Assembly: GCF_900107585.1 (NCBI RefSeq)
Contig: NZ_FNQM01000003.1
Coordinates: 248,001 to 312,000, forward strand
DNA length: 64,000 nucleotides
Direction of reading: 5' to 3'
From: Rubrimonas cliftonensis
GTDB lineage: Bacteria > Pseudomonadota > Alphaproteobacteria > Rhodobacterales > Rhodobacteraceae
Part shown: positions 34,718 to 44,029 of the stretch, piece after piece
Position numbering within the stretch: position 1 is the stretch's first letter
Layout of the letters: every line of letters begins with the position of its first letter
The notes under the pieces: generated by a model
Databases searched by the model: none
What the model saw: only the letters and a program-made list of their open reading frames with translations
Told to the model about the DNA's origin: nothing
Position numbers and translations under genes: made by a program

Positions 34718-34789
34718 GTCACCCTCCGTCTCGCGCCGCGCCCGCTTCTAGGGCGCCGCGCGCGGGAGGGAAAGGCGCGCGCGGCGGCG

Positions 34790-35305
34790 TCAGAGCGCGC
34801 CGATGGCGGCGAGACGGTCGGCGAGCTCGGCGGCGCCGGAGATGGCCTCGCTCAGCGCCGCGATGCGCGCGTCCGGGGTCAGCCCCGCATAGCGGTCGGC
34901 GCTGGTCTGGCGCAGGAAGTCGGCCGCCGCCTGCGCCTCCGCCGGCGGCAGCTCCGCGATGGTGGCCGGCGCCTCCAGCGCCCGCCGGATCGCGGCGCGG
35001 GAGCGCGCGAGGTCGAGCTCCAGCGCCTCGATGCGCGCCGCGTTGGCGGCGACCTGCGCCTCGGCCTCGGCGGCCTGCCGCGCCGCGGCGGCCTCGGTCT
35101 CGCCGAGATCGTCGACGGTCGCCTGTCGCTCGTCCACACGCGCCTGGTAGCCGCCGCCCGCGACGCCCGCGACGCCTGACAGCAGGCCGCCGGCGGCGGG
35201 GTCGGCTTTCGGCGCGCAGGCGGCCATGGCCGCCGCCGCCGTCGCTGCGAGGACAGCCGCGGCGAGGCGCGGCGCAGGCGGGCGGGTTCTGCGGTCAGAT
35301 GTCAT
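34790..35305 (-). CDS. Coiled-coil lipoprotein (hypothetical)
   Basis: The 171-residue protein has a signal peptide ending in a lipobox (AMAAC, Cys at about residue 30). It then has a Gly-rich segment and a long Ala/Glu/Arg-rich helical region (residues 60-120, ETEAAAARQAAEAEAQVAAN-like) predicted to form a coiled coil. A conserved-looking SADRYAGLTPDARIAALSEAIS tail follows. It starts 11 bases inside the end of the upstream lipoprotein gene. It is the last member of a four-gene cassette with that lipoprotein, a caspase-like protease and a barrel protein. No family recognised. Confidence 0.75.
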   Translation of the reverse strand: MTSDRRTRPPAPRLAAAVLAATAAAAMAACAPKADPAAGGLLSGVAGVAGGGYQARVDERQATVDDLGETEAAAARQAAEAEAQVAANAARIEALELDLARSRAAIRRALEAPATIAELPPAEAQAAADFLRQTSADRYAGLTPDARIAALSEAISGAAELADRLAAIGAL

Positions 35306-35996
35306 TGGCGAGCGTCCCGGCGATGTCGCGCATGGAGGCGATGCGGTCGGCCAGCAGCGTCAGGTAGCCGTCCACCTGCTCGCCGGCGGCGACCTCGGCG
35401 GGCGGCGCGTCGCCGGCGGTGACGACGATGCCGCGGGTCTCGGCGAACACCTGTTCGCGCGCCTCGGCCCCGGCGATGGCCTTGTTCATCTCGGCGAGGT
35501 TGCGCTCGGCCCGCTCGCGCTCTCGCGCAAGCTGCGCCTGGGTGGCGGTGTTCGCCGCGACGGCCCGTTCGAGGCCGGCGATCCGCGCCTGCTGCGTCTC
35601 GAGCACCGCGCGCATGGAGGCGAGCGCCGCCTCGACCTCGTCGATCGAGAGCTGCAGGTCCGCCGCGATCTGCTCGAGCTGGGCCTCGCGGTTCGCGAAG
35701 TCGCTCTGCAGCGCCTTGAGGTAGATGCCCGCGCCCGCCCCGGCGAACTGGCCGAAGCGCGCGCCCTGAAAGGCCGCGCCGACATTGCCGGTGGCCGCGC
35801 CGAGCGCCGCGCCGATCGCCGCGCCGGCGAGGCTGCCCTCCCCCACCGTCGCCTGCAGCGCCTCCGCCTGCTCGCGCAGGGCGCGCTCGGCGTCAGTCTC
35901 CGGCTCCCAGCTAAGCACCCCGGAGCCGGCGCAGGCGGCCAGCGCCAGCAGGACGAGGAAGCCGGCGATCAGCCGGGCAGGAAGTCGGCGAGCCAT
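35295..35996 (-). CDS. Coiled-coil lipoprotein with glycine zipper (hypothetical)
   Basis: The 233-residue protein has a classic lipoprotein signal (FLVLLALAACAGSG, Cys near residue 22). A glycine-zipper segment GSLAGAAIGAALGAATG suggests membrane insertion or oligomerisation. A long heptad-rich coiled coil follows (about residues 95-190, with repeated A/L/E/Q patterns). It starts 28 bases inside the end of the caspase-like gene, so the two are translationally linked. Likely an envelope lipoprotein; function unknown. Confidence 0.77.
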   Translation of the reverse strand: MARRLPARLIAGFLVLLALAACAGSGVLSWEPETDAERALREQAEALQATVGEGSLAGAAIGAALGAATGNVGAAFQGARFGQFAGAGAGIYLKALQSDFANREAQLEQIAADLQLSIDEVEAALASMRAVLETQQARIAGLERAVAANTATQAQLARERERAERNLAEMNKAIAGAEAREQVFAETRGIVVTAGDAPPAEVAAGEQVDGYLTLLADRIASMRDIAGTLANDI

Positions 35997-37579
35997 GCGA
36001 TGGTGCCTCGTGTCTGCGGGTTGGACGATTTTCGCACATGCTCCGCAAAGAGGCGCATGTCCGCCTGGAGGGCGGCGTCGCCGATGGCGGGGGCCGCGGC
36101 CTCGGCGCCGCCTTCTGGCTGGCTGCGCGTGAGCCCGCCGAGGGCGCGGGCGGTCTCCTCCGGAAAGTTGCGCACGGCCCGGTTCAACTGGCGGGCGTAG
36201 TACTCGCGGCTCTGGTCGAGCCGCGCGAGGATGCGGTCGCGGGCCTCGTCGATCTGGGCGACCTGGGCTGCGGCCTGCGCCAGCAGCGGGGCGGCGTCGG
36301 GGCGGTCGGCGGCGAGCGCGCGCAGTTCGGCCTGCGCCGTCGTCGCGACCTCCCAGACCTTCTCCACGCTCGCCAGCGCCGCCATGTCGACGCGGATGCG
36401 CCGCGCGACGGAAGCCCCGACCAGGGCGGTGGCGCGCGCCGCTTCGGCGTAGACCTGAGCGGGCCGCACGGCGCCGCCGCGCAGACCGGCCGAGCGCAGA
36501 TAGGAGGCCGCGGCCCCGGTCAGCGCCGCGACGTCCGCGACTTCGGCCTGCGCCTCCGGCAGATGGCCGAGCGCGGCCAGCGCTGCGCCGAGCCGCGCCG
36601 GCTCCGCCGCGGCGGTGAGCGACGCGGCGTCCACCGGTGCGTCGTCGGACTGGCCGCCGGCGAAGCGCTCCAGCCTGCGCCGCGCGAGTTCCTTGAACAC
36701 GCCGTCCGGAAACTCGGCGAGATAGGCCTTGAGGTCGGCGGGATCATCAGGGTCGAGGGACGACCAGAGGGCGATCTCGTCAACGATCGGCGGGCTCTCG
36801 CCGTCGCGCGGCCGCAGTTCGAGCCCTTCGAGCAGAGACTCCTCGACCCAGGGCACCTGCGCCCCGCCCGAGGCGAGCACCACGTCCTGCCGCACCCTTC
36901 CGAACACCAGCCGGATGTCGAGGCCCGGCGTCGCGAGATGCTGGAGCAGCGCGGTGGTGAAGGTCGAGTTGTTTCCCTCCCCGTCCTCCGCGACGTTGCC
37001 GGGATCGGTCGCATAGGCGATGAGATAGCCCGGCAGGGCCCGCGGCGTCGGCGCGAGGCCCACCGCGGCGCGCAGCTCAGCCTCCGCGCTCCCGTCGCCC
37101 AGCACAGGGGTGTTGCGGCAGGCGTCGAGGATCAGGATCGAGCTCTCAGGCCGCGCGCGCGCAAAGACCTCGCGCAGCCGCGTGAGGGTGACGGCGTTGC
37201 GCTCGATCGCCGGCAGCGTCGCGGCGTCGAGACTGGCGCTGAGGAAGTAGTTCTCGCCGCCGATCTGAAGGCCGTGGCCGGCGAAGAACAGCGCGCCGAC
37301 CTCGGCGCCCTCGAGCTTCGCCGCGAAGCCGTCCAGCGCCGCGTCCAGCGCCGCGATGCCCGCGTCTGCGACGACCGTGACATCGAAGCCCAGCCGCTCG
37401 AATACCGGTCGCAGCGCATTGGCGTCGTTCACCGGGTTGCGCAGGTCGAGGTCGTCGGCGGCGTAGTCGCCGACGCCGATCAGCAGCGCGACACGGTCCT
37501 GCGCCGCGGCCCGCCCCGCGAGGGGCGGGACGCAGGCCGCGACGAGGCCGAGCGCAAGCGCGACGACACGGCTCCGCAC
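35969..37579 (-). CDS. Exported caspase-like protease (peptidase C14 family)
   Basis: The 536-residue protein has a signal peptide (VRSRVVALALGLVAACVPP..., cut near AAAQ). A caspase-hemoglobinase domain follows: RVALLIGVGDYA, LFFAGHG with catalytic His102, and ILILDACRNTP with catalytic Cys154. Both catalytic residues are intact. A helical region follows after about residue 265 (DPADLKAYLAEFPDGVFKELARRRLERF), then a long Ala/Glu-rich C-terminal half. The GTG start at 37579 is 13 bases after the stop of the barrel protein gene and gives a clean signal peptide; no strong ribosome site is seen. It would act in the periplasm. Substrates unknown. Confidence 0.87.
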   Translation of the reverse strand: MRSRVVALALGLVAACVPPLAGRAAAQDRVALLIGVGDYAADDLDLRNPVNDANALRPVFERLGFDVTVVADAGIAALDAALDGFAAKLEGAEVGALFFAGHGLQIGGENYFLSASLDAATLPAIERNAVTLTRLREVFARARPESSILILDACRNTPVLGDGSAEAELRAAVGLAPTPRALPGYLIAYATDPGNVAEDGEGNNSTFTTALLQHLATPGLDIRLVFGRVRQDVVLASGGAQVPWVEESLLEGLELRPRDGESPPIVDEIALWSSLDPDDPADLKAYLAEFPDGVFKELARRRLERFAGGQSDDAPVDAASLTAAAEPARLGAALAALGHLPEAQAEVADVAALTGAAASYLRSAGLRGGAVRPAQVYAEAARATALVGASVARRIRVDMAALASVEKVWEVATTAQAELRALAADRPDAAPLLAQAAAQVAQIDEARDRILARLDQSREYYARQLNRAVRNFPEETARALGGLTRSQPEGGAEAAAPAIGDAALQADMRLFAEHVRKSSNPQTRGTIAWLADFLPG

Positions 37580-37592
37580 GCGCGCGGGCCGT

Positions 37593-38882
37593 CTAGAACT
37601 GCGCCCCGAAGCTGAGTCGGAACCCGTCATAGTCCGCATCCGTGAAGATGTAGGAGACGCCGAGCCGGAACGAGTCCCAGACCAGCCCGTTCTGCGACGC
37701 CTCCGTGCCGATGGTGAACGAGATCTCGTTGGCGTTCTCGACAAAGAGCGAGTCGCCGAAATAGAGCGTGTTGACGAACGACGCCTCCCAGGTGAGCGGC
37801 TCGCCGTAGAGCTCGGACCCGATCCCGCCGGAAACGCCGAGACCGTTGCGCGTGACGACGTTCTGGAGGTCGTAGTCGATGTCGGAGTCCTGGAACTCGA
37901 CCGGGATGGTCTGCAGGTACGCGACGCTGTTGCCGAGCCTGAAGCCCAGGCCGAAGGCGTCGAGCTGGAAGCTGGACGTGATCGAGCCGCTGTACAGCAG
38001 CGACGCCGCGCCGAGCTCCTCGGAGCCGGTGCCGCCGAACCGCAGCGCCGGCGTCACGAACCAGTTGTCGAGCACGGGCACGCGCAGACCGACGCCGACC
38101 GACGCGGCGTAGGTGTCGGTCCCCTCGGTCTCGACATAGGTGAGCGGCGCGCTGATGTTCACCGCCCAGCGCGGATCGGCCAGCGGAATGACGTAGCCGA
38201 TCGGCAGATCGACCACGTTGCTCTGGAAGCCGCCGGCGCTGAAGGAGCCGAAGCGCGCGCCCAGGCCGATCAGGTTCGGCGCCGATCCGGCTTCATCGGC
38301 GGCTTCGCCCGTCTCGCCGCTGCCCGTGCGAGACACGTTGGCGAAGGACGTCCCGTTGCCGATGCCGGACGCGATGGCGAAGTCGGACTCGACCATCTTG
38401 CTCTGGAGACTGTTGGGGTTGCCCGCCACGGGATCGACCGGCGACTGCTCGGCCAGCGCCTGCAGGATCTGGGTCAGAAGCCCTTCCTCGTTGTCGCGCA
38501 GGAAATCCTCCAGAGCACGCTCGCTTTCGCCGCGGGTCGCCTCGGAGAAGGTCTCCGACACGCCGATCGACGGGATTTCGAAGGTGAGCGTGGGGCCCTC
38601 GTCGCGGTACGCCACGATCGCGTCGAGCCCGCGGATGTTGCTGATGCTCTCCATCAGCGACTCCTGTGTGTAGTCCGGGTTGATCGCCGCGAAGTCGCCG
38701 TTCTCGATGATCGTCACGATGTCGTCGATGTTGCCGAAAGCGGTGCTGCCTGTCGACTCGCCCTCCCCCTGCGGCACGGTGACGGTGATCGTGAAGAGAT
38801 CGGCCGCGGCGACCGGCGTCGCCATGGCGACGACTGTAGCGGCCAGGGCGGCGAGGCAAGGCGAAAATCTGCTCTGATCCAT
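37593..38882 (-). CDS. Outer-membrane beta-barrel-like protein (hypothetical)
   Basis: The 429-residue protein has a signal peptide ending MATPVAAA and an N-terminal soluble region of about 170 residues (DLFTITVTVPQGEGESTGSTAF-type opening). About 200 residues of alternating polar and aromatic strands follow, and the chain ends FRLSFGAQF. The terminal Phe and strand pattern are typical of outer-membrane barrels. Start 38882 (MDQSRFSPCLAALAATV) has a GAGGG site. It is the first gene of a cassette with the caspase-like protease 13 bases downstream, and is divergent from the glycosyltransferase. No named family recognised. Confidence 0.78.
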   Translation of the reverse strand: MDQSRFSPCLAALAATVVAMATPVAAADLFTITVTVPQGEGESTGSTAFGNIDDIVTIIENGDFAAINPDYTQESLMESISNIRGLDAIVAYRDEGPTLTFEIPSIGVSETFSEATRGESERALEDFLRDNEEGLLTQILQALAEQSPVDPVAGNPNSLQSKMVESDFAIASGIGNGTSFANVSRTGSGETGEAADEAGSAPNLIGLGARFGSFSAGGFQSNVVDLPIGYVIPLADPRWAVNISAPLTYVETEGTDTYAASVGVGLRVPVLDNWFVTPALRFGGTGSEELGAASLLYSGSITSSFQLDAFGLGFRLGNSVAYLQTIPVEFQDSDIDYDLQNVVTRNGLGVSGGIGSELYGEPLTWEASFVNTLYFGDSLFVENANEISFTIGTEASQNGLVWDSFRLGVSYIFTDADYDGFRLSFGAQF

Positions 38883-39124
38883 GGTGGAGACCCTCGTTCT
38901 GTAGCGGACTTCGCCGCGTTGTGACGCAGGGTAAGTCAGCCGCGGCCCGCCAAGCCCGCCGCCGGAGCGCCTCATCACCTTTTTCGTAGATTTGATGCGA
39001 AAATGCTACATTTCCGCAATTGCTTGGCTGCCGGAGCGCAGACTCTTCCATGTTTGTTGCGCGGCGCGGCGACGCGGGGGATTTTCTTGCGGTGGTTGGG
39101 CGGTCGCTGAGGGTTGTGAGACGC

Positions 39125-41119
39125 ATGGACAAGAGCGAGCCCGACGCGGATGCCGCCGGCGACCGGCAAAACGCAGAGCAGGTCTTGAACGCGGTGGCGA
39201 GCGCCGCCGTGGCGGCGCGGCAACGCCTCGGGTCGCTGATGGTGGAGATGGGCCTTCTCGACGCCGCCCAGCTCGACAGCGCGCTTTCGGCCCAGCGCGA
39301 GAGCGCCGCGCGACTTGGGCTGATCGTGGCGCACACCGGGCTCGCGAGCGCCGGCGCCGTCGCAGGGGCGGCGGCGCGTCAGGCCGGGCTGCAACGCGCC
39401 GACCTGCGCGCGAGCCCGCTCGACGCCTCGCTCCTGCAGGGCGAGAACGCCCTCGCCGTCTGTCTCGCCCACAGGATCGCGCCGTGGAGGCGGAGCGGGA
39501 ACGCCGTCGTCTATGTCGCCGCCGACGAGGCCGAGGCGCGGCGCGGGCTCGCGACGCTCGGCGTCGCGCCCGACGCCGCGATCCTGGCGCTGGCGCCGGC
39601 GCAGGAGATCGCCGAGGCGATGCTCGCCGCCCACGGTCCCGCGATCGCGCAGGCCGCCGCGACGCGGGCGCCAGCGGCGACGAGCGTCAGGACGGGTCTC
39701 TTCGCGCGCTGGCGCTGGCCGCTGCTCGGCGCGCTCGCGCTGGCCGCCTCGCTCGCGCCGGCGGCCCTGCTGATATCGGCCATCACCGGGCTCTTTGCGA
39801 TCAACGCGCTCAACGCGGCGGTGCGGATCGCCGTCCTGCGCGCCGCGCTCATCGCGCCGCGCGACCCCGAGCCGGCGACGCCGGCGGACGCCGTGTCGCT
39901 GCCGGCGCGGCTGCCGCCGCCCCGTGTCACCCTGCTGATACCGCTGCTTGACGAGCCGGAGACGGCGCCCGTTCTGTTCGACGCGCTCGAGCGCCTCGAC
40001 TGGCCGCGCGAGCTGCTCGACGTCAAGCTGATCCTTGAGGAAGGCGACCTCCGGACCCGCGCCGCGCTGGAGGCGACGCCGCCGCCACCCTTCTGCACGG
40101 TCATCACCGCGCCCGCGGGCGCGCCGCGCACCAAGCCGCGCGCGCTGAACGTCGCGCTGGACTTCGCCGAGGGCGAGATCATCGGGGTCTATGACGCGGA
40201 GGATCTTCCCGAGCCGGACCAGATCCGCCGCGTCGCCCGCATCCTGCGCAACGCGCCGCCCGAGGTCGCCTGCGTGCAGTGCCGCCTCGCCTACTACAAC
40301 GCGCGCGAGAACTGGCTGACGCGGTGCTTCGCGATCGAGTACGCGATGTGGTTCGACGTGCTGCTGCGCGGCTTCCGGGCGTTGAGCCTGCCGATCCCGC
40401 TCGGGGGCACGTCGGTGTTCTTCCGCCGCGCCGCGCTGGAGCAGGTCGGCGGGTGGGACGCGCACAACGTCACCGAGGACGCCGAACTCGGCATGCGGCT
40501 GGCGCGGGCGGGCTTCCGCTGCGAGATCAGCGCCTCATGCACCTTCGAGGAGGCGTCGAGCCAGACGGGCCAGTGGCTGAGGCAGCGCTCGCGCTGGCTG
40601 AAGGGCTTCATGGCGACGTGGCTGGCGCACATGCGCCGGCCGGCGGCGCTGTGGCGCGACCTCGGGGCGCGCGGCTTCATCGGCTTTCAGGCGCTGTTTC
40701 TGGGGGCTGCGGCGGCCTATCTCGGCCTGCCGGCGTTCTGGGCGTTCTGGATCATGGGGATGTTCGGCGCCGCGCCGGCCTGGTTCGCCGAGGCGCCGGG
40801 CTGGCTGGTCTGGGGCCTGGCGACGACGCAGATCGCCGGCTGGTGCGCGATGATCGCCGCCGCGCTCATCGCCACCCACCGGCGCGGCGAACGCTGGCTG
40901 TGGAAGTGGATACCCTCGCTGACGCTCTACTGGCCGCTGGGCGCGGCGGCGGCGTGGCTGGCGGTCGTCGAGCTCTTCGTCTCGCCGACGCTGTGGCGCA
41001 AGACGCCGCACGGCCTCGGGCGCGGCGCGGAGGCGCTGAGGGCGCGGGCGGCGTCGCGGCGCGCCGAGCAGGGCCCGGCCGCGGCGCGCGCGGCCGGTCA
41101 GCGCATCTCGGGCTCGTAG
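39125..41119 (+). CDS. Membrane family-2 glycosyltransferase fused to an MshEN/GspE-N-like domain
   Basis: The protein is about 664 residues. Residues 33-160 resemble the N-terminal domain of type II secretion ATPases (RLGSLMVEMGLLDAAQLDSA repeated in pattern by RLGLIVAHTGLASAGAVAGA). Two membrane helices (about 195-228) precede a cellulose-synthase-like GT2 domain. That domain has VTLLIPLLDEPETAPVL, a DAEDLPEPDQ motif, the TEDAELGMRLARAG motif and QRSRWLKG (QxxRW). Three or four C-terminal helices follow. It probably polymerises an exported glycan; product unknown. MshEN domains bind cyclic-di-GMP in some proteins, so allosteric control is possible. The start may also be upstream at 39050 or 39020. 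Confidence 0.87.
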   Translation: MDKSEPDADAAGDRQNAEQVLNAVASAAVAARQRLGSLMVEMGLLDAAQLDSALSAQRESAARLGLIVAHTGLASAGAVAGAAARQAGLQRADLRASPLDASLLQGENALAVCLAHRIAPWRRSGNAVVYVAADEAEARRGLATLGVAPDAAILALAPAQEIAEAMLAAHGPAIAQAAATRAPAATSVRTGLFARWRWPLLGALALAASLAPAALLISAITGLFAINALNAAVRIAVLRAALIAPRDPEPATPADAVSLPARLPPPRVTLLIPLLDEPETAPVLFDALERLDWPRELLDVKLILEEGDLRTRAALEATPPPPFCTVITAPAGAPRTKPRALNVALDFAEGEIIGVYDAEDLPEPDQIRRVARILRNAPPEVACVQCRLAYYNARENWLTRCFAIEYAMWFDVLLRGFRALSLPIPLGGTSVFFRRAALEQVGGWDAHNVTEDAELGMRLARAGFRCEISASCTFEEASSQTGQWLRQRSRWLKGFMATWLAHMRRPAALWRDLGARGFIGFQALFLGAAAAYLGLPAFWAFWIMGMFGAAPAWFAEAPGWLVWGLATTQIAGWCAMIAAALIATHRRGERWLWKWIPSLTLYWPLGAAAAWLAVVELFVSPTLWRKTPHGLGRGAEALRARAASRRAEQGPAAARAAGQRISGS

Positions 41120-41550
41120 GACGAGTAGAGGCCGCCGGACGGCATCCGCGGCAGGGGCGCGCCGTCCGCGCCGCCGGCGCCATGGATGCGACGGGCGAGT
41201 TCTCCACAGGCGCCCAGCGCCTCCGGCGACGTCTCCGACGCCGCATCGACAGCAAGCGCGGCGCGCGCGGCCTCGCGCGTCGGGCGGTCCATGGCGGCGT
41301 CGAGCGCAGCCTCGATCAGCGCCATGTCGGCGGACATGCGCCAGACGCGCTGGTGGCCGCGGGTCCAGACCGTGACGGCGAGCCGCGCCGAGGCCCGCGC
41401 GATCTCGGCCTCGAGAACCTCGCCGCATCTCAGCAGCAGCGAGAGATCCTCCCGCGTCTGGGGGCGCCAGGCGGGCGATCCCGCGGCGGAAGCGGCGGTG
41501 GCGAGCAGTGCGGCGAGCGCACCGGCGGACATGACTTTCCTGAACCCCAT
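41098..41550 (-). CDS. Small secreted protein (hypothetical)
   Basis: The 150-residue protein has a signal peptide (MGFRKVMSAGALAALLATAASA). The mature part has two Cys (LLRCGEVLEAE and GACGELARRI) and mostly helical composition. It ends in a disordered Gly/Ser/Pro tail. It converges on the glycosyltransferase gene and the two coding sequences overlap by 22 bases at their 3' ends. No family recognised. The 20-residue mature start resembles small periplasmic proteins of unknown role. Confidence 0.65.
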   Translation of the reverse strand: MGFRKVMSAGALAALLATAASAAGSPAWRPQTREDLSLLLRCGEVLEAEIARASARLAVTVWTRGHQRVWRMSADMALIEAALDAAMDRPTREAARAALAVDAASETSPEALGACGELARRIHGAGGADGAPLPRMPSGGLYSSYEPEMR

Positions 41551-41683
41551 CGCTGAACCTCCGCGACAGCGCGCGGACGCCCGGGAAAGCCGGGCGAGAA
41601 ACCGCGCCGATGTCGACAGAATAGCGACAGATTAATGACGCTTCGGTTAACCAGAGAAGCCCTTACGCGCCTAAAGGTCGCAC

Positions 41684-41722
41684 CCGCCCCGAGCCTGCCG
41701 CAGGCGGGCGGGTTCGGGGCGG
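41684..41722 (-). terminator. Strong hairpin downstream of tkt
   Basis: Outer arms CCGCCCCGA (41684-41692) and TCGGGGCGG (41714-41722) pair perfectly, and an inner GCCTGC/GCAGGC-like stem extends the hairpin. It lies 17 bases beyond the transketolase stop. No clear T run follows on the minus strand, so it is either an unconventional terminator or an RNA-stabilising 3' stem. Confidence 0.5.
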
Positions 41723-41739
41723 AGCGAGCGCGCGCCGGT

Positions 41740-43779
41740 TCAGAGCAGCGACTTCGCCTTGCTGGCGACCGCCTCCGCAGTGATCCCGAAATGGGCGTAG
41801 AGTTCCTTGTAGGGCGCCGAGGCCCCGAAGCCCTCCATGCCGACGAAACCGGTCTTGCGCGCGTCGCCGCCCTCGCCGCAGAGCCAGCGGTCCCAGCCCT
41901 GGCGCATGGCGGCCTCGACGCCGACGCGCACCGGGCCGCGCGGCAGAACGCGCTTGCGATAGGCCTCGGGCTGGGCCTCGAACAGCTCCCAGCAGGGCAT
42001 CGAGACGACGCGGGCGCCGATCCCCTCCGCCTCCAGCAGGGCCTTGGCGCCCATGGCGATCTCGACTTCCGAGCCGGTGGCCATCAGCACGACGCGGCGC
42101 TTCGCGACCGACTCGGCGATGACGTAGGCGCCCTGTGCGACGAGGTTCTTCGACGTGTGCGTTGTGCGCAGCAGCGGCAGGTTCTGCCGCGTCAGCGCCA
42201 GCGCCGACGGCGTGCGCGTCGAGGACAGCGCCAGCTCCCACGCCTCGGCGGTCTCGACGCTGTCGGCGGGGCGGAACACCATGAGGTTGGGCGTCGCGCG
42301 CAGCATGGCGACCTGCTCGACCGGCTGGTGTGTCGGGCCGTCCTCGCCTAGGCCGATGCTGTCATGGGTCAGGACATGGACGACGCGCAGCCCCATCAGC
42401 GCCGAGAGGCGAATGGCCGGGCGGGAATAGTCCGCGAAGACGAGGAAGGTGCCGCCATAGGGCGCCACGCCGCCATGGGCCGCCATGCCGTTCATCGCCG
42501 CGGCCATGCCGTGCTCGCGGATGCCGTAGTGGATGTAGCGCCCGGCGTGGTGCTCCGCGGTGAACACGCTCATGTCGCCGCTTCGGGTGTTGTTCGAGCC
42601 GGTCAGGTCGGCGGAGCCGCCCAGCGTCTCGGGCATCACCGGGTTGATCGCGTTGAGCGCGGTCTGCGAGGCGGCGCGGGTCGCGACCGCCTTGCCCTCG
42701 GCGGAGAGCGTCTTCTTGAGCGCGCGCACGACGGAGGCGAGACGTGCGGGCGGTTCGCCGGCCATGCAGCGCTCGAACTCGGCGCGCTTGCGCTCCGACA
42801 GCGCCGCGATGCGGGTGAGCCACTCCGCGCGCAGGCTGGCGCCGCGGCCTCCAGCCGCCGCCCACAGCTTCGCGACGTCGGCGGGGATCTCGAAGGGGCC
42901 GTGCTCCCAGCCATAGGCGGCGCGGGCCCCGGCGATCTCGGCCTTGTCGGTGATGGCGCCATGGGCGGGCGCGGTGCCCTCCTTGGTCGGGGCGCCGAGA
43001 CCGATGCGGGTGCGACAGGCGATCATCGTCGGCCGGTCGGCCTTCTTCGCCTCGGTCATCGCGGCGTCGACGGCGTCAGGGTCGTGGCCGTCCACGTCGA
43101 GCACGTTCCAGCCGGCGGACGCGAAGCGGGCGCGCTGGTCGGTGCTGTCGGCGATGGAGAGCGGGCCGTCGATGGACACCCCGTTGTCGTCGAACAGCAC
43201 GATCAGGCGGTCGAGACGCAGGTGGCCGGCCAGCGTGATCGCCTCCTGGCTGACGCCCTCCATCAGGCAGCCGTCGCCGGCGATCACCCAGGTGCGGTGG
43301 TCGACCGCCCTGCCGAAGCGCGCCGCGAGCGAGCGCTCGGCGATCGCCATGCCGACGGCGTTGGCGAGCCCCTGCCCCAGCGGGCCGGTGGTCGTCTCCA
43401 CGCCCGGGCAGTGGCCGTATTCGGGGTGGCCGGCGGTCCTGGCGCCGAGCTGGCGAAAGTTCCTCAGCTCCTCGATAGGCACGTCCTTGACGCCGGTCAG
43501 GTGCAGCAGGCCGTAGAGCAGCATGGAGCCGTGGCCGGCGGAGAGCACGAAGCGGTCGCGGTCGGGCCAGGCGGGGTCGGCGGCGTCGTAGCGCAGATGC
43601 TTCGAGAACAGCACCGTCGCGACGTCGGCCATGCCCATCGGCATCCCGGAATGGCCGGAGTTGGCGGCGGCGACCGCGTCGAGCGTCAGCACGCGCAGCG
43701 CGGTGGCCATGCGGAAGTGCTCGGGATGGCGGGCGCGTAGCGCGGCGATGTCGACGGCGGGGGTCGCGGCGTTGGTCAC
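41740..43779 (-). CDS. tkt: Transketolase
   Basis: The 679-residue thiamine-diphosphate enzyme transfers two-carbon units in the pentose phosphate and Calvin pathways. The ThDP motif [13 protein letters not shown] with [10 protein letters not shown] (about residues 158-192) is present. So are [18 protein letters not shown], the catalytic region [15 protein letters not shown] and [16 protein letters not shown]. Length is standard. It is divergent from a coiled-coil/zapA gene pair, the arrangement seen in related Rhodobacterales. Confidence 0.97.
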   Translation of the reverse strand: MTNAATPAVDIAALRARHPEHFRMATALRVLTLDAVAAANSGHSGMPMGMADVATVLFSKHLRYDAADPAWPDRDRFVLSAGHGSMLLYGLLHLTGVKDVPIEELRNFRQLGARTAGHPEYGHCPGVETTTGPLGQGLANAVGMAIAERSLAARFGRAVDHRTWVIAGDGCLMEGVSQEAITLAGHLRLDRLIVLFDDNGVSIDGPLSIADSTDQRARFASAGWNVLDVDGHDPDAVDAAMTEAKKADRPTMIACRTRIGLGAPTKEGTAPAHGAITDKAEIAGARAAYGWEHGPFEIPADVAKLWAAAGGRGASLRAEWLTRIAALSERKRAEFERCMAGEPPARLASVVRALKKTLSAEGKAVATRAASQTALNAINPVMPETLGGSADLTGSNNTRSGDMSVFTAEHHAGRYIHYGIREHGMAAAMNGMAAHGGVAPYGGTFLVFADYSRPAIRLSALMGLRVVHVLTHDSIGLGEDGPTHQPVEQVAMLRATPNLMVFRPADSVETAEAWELALSSTRTPSALALTRQNLPLLRTTHTSKNLVAQGAYVIAESVAKRRVVLMATGSEVEIAMGAKALLEAEGIGARVVSMPCWELFEAQPEAYRKRVLPRGPVRVGVEAAMRQGWDRWLCGEGGDARKTGFVGMEGFGASAPYKELYAHFGITAEAVASKAKSLL

Positions 43780-44029
43780 GGGAGAAGGCCTCGCTGTGGC
43801 GGCGGCGCTGGCGCTGCGCCGGGGTGGAGCGTCGTGTCGATGCTTCGTCTGGCGCGGCCGGAGCCGCGGCTGGCCCGCTCTTGCTGCGCGAGGGCGCTTC
43901 GGTCAAGGCTCGGCGGCGTCGCGGCCGCGGTTGTGGGCCGGTGGCGGGGTTGAAATACTGCCCGCGCGACGGCGGCTCAGGGCGATTCGCGCCGGGCGCG
44001 CCGAGCACTTGGACGGCGGAGTTGAGCGC

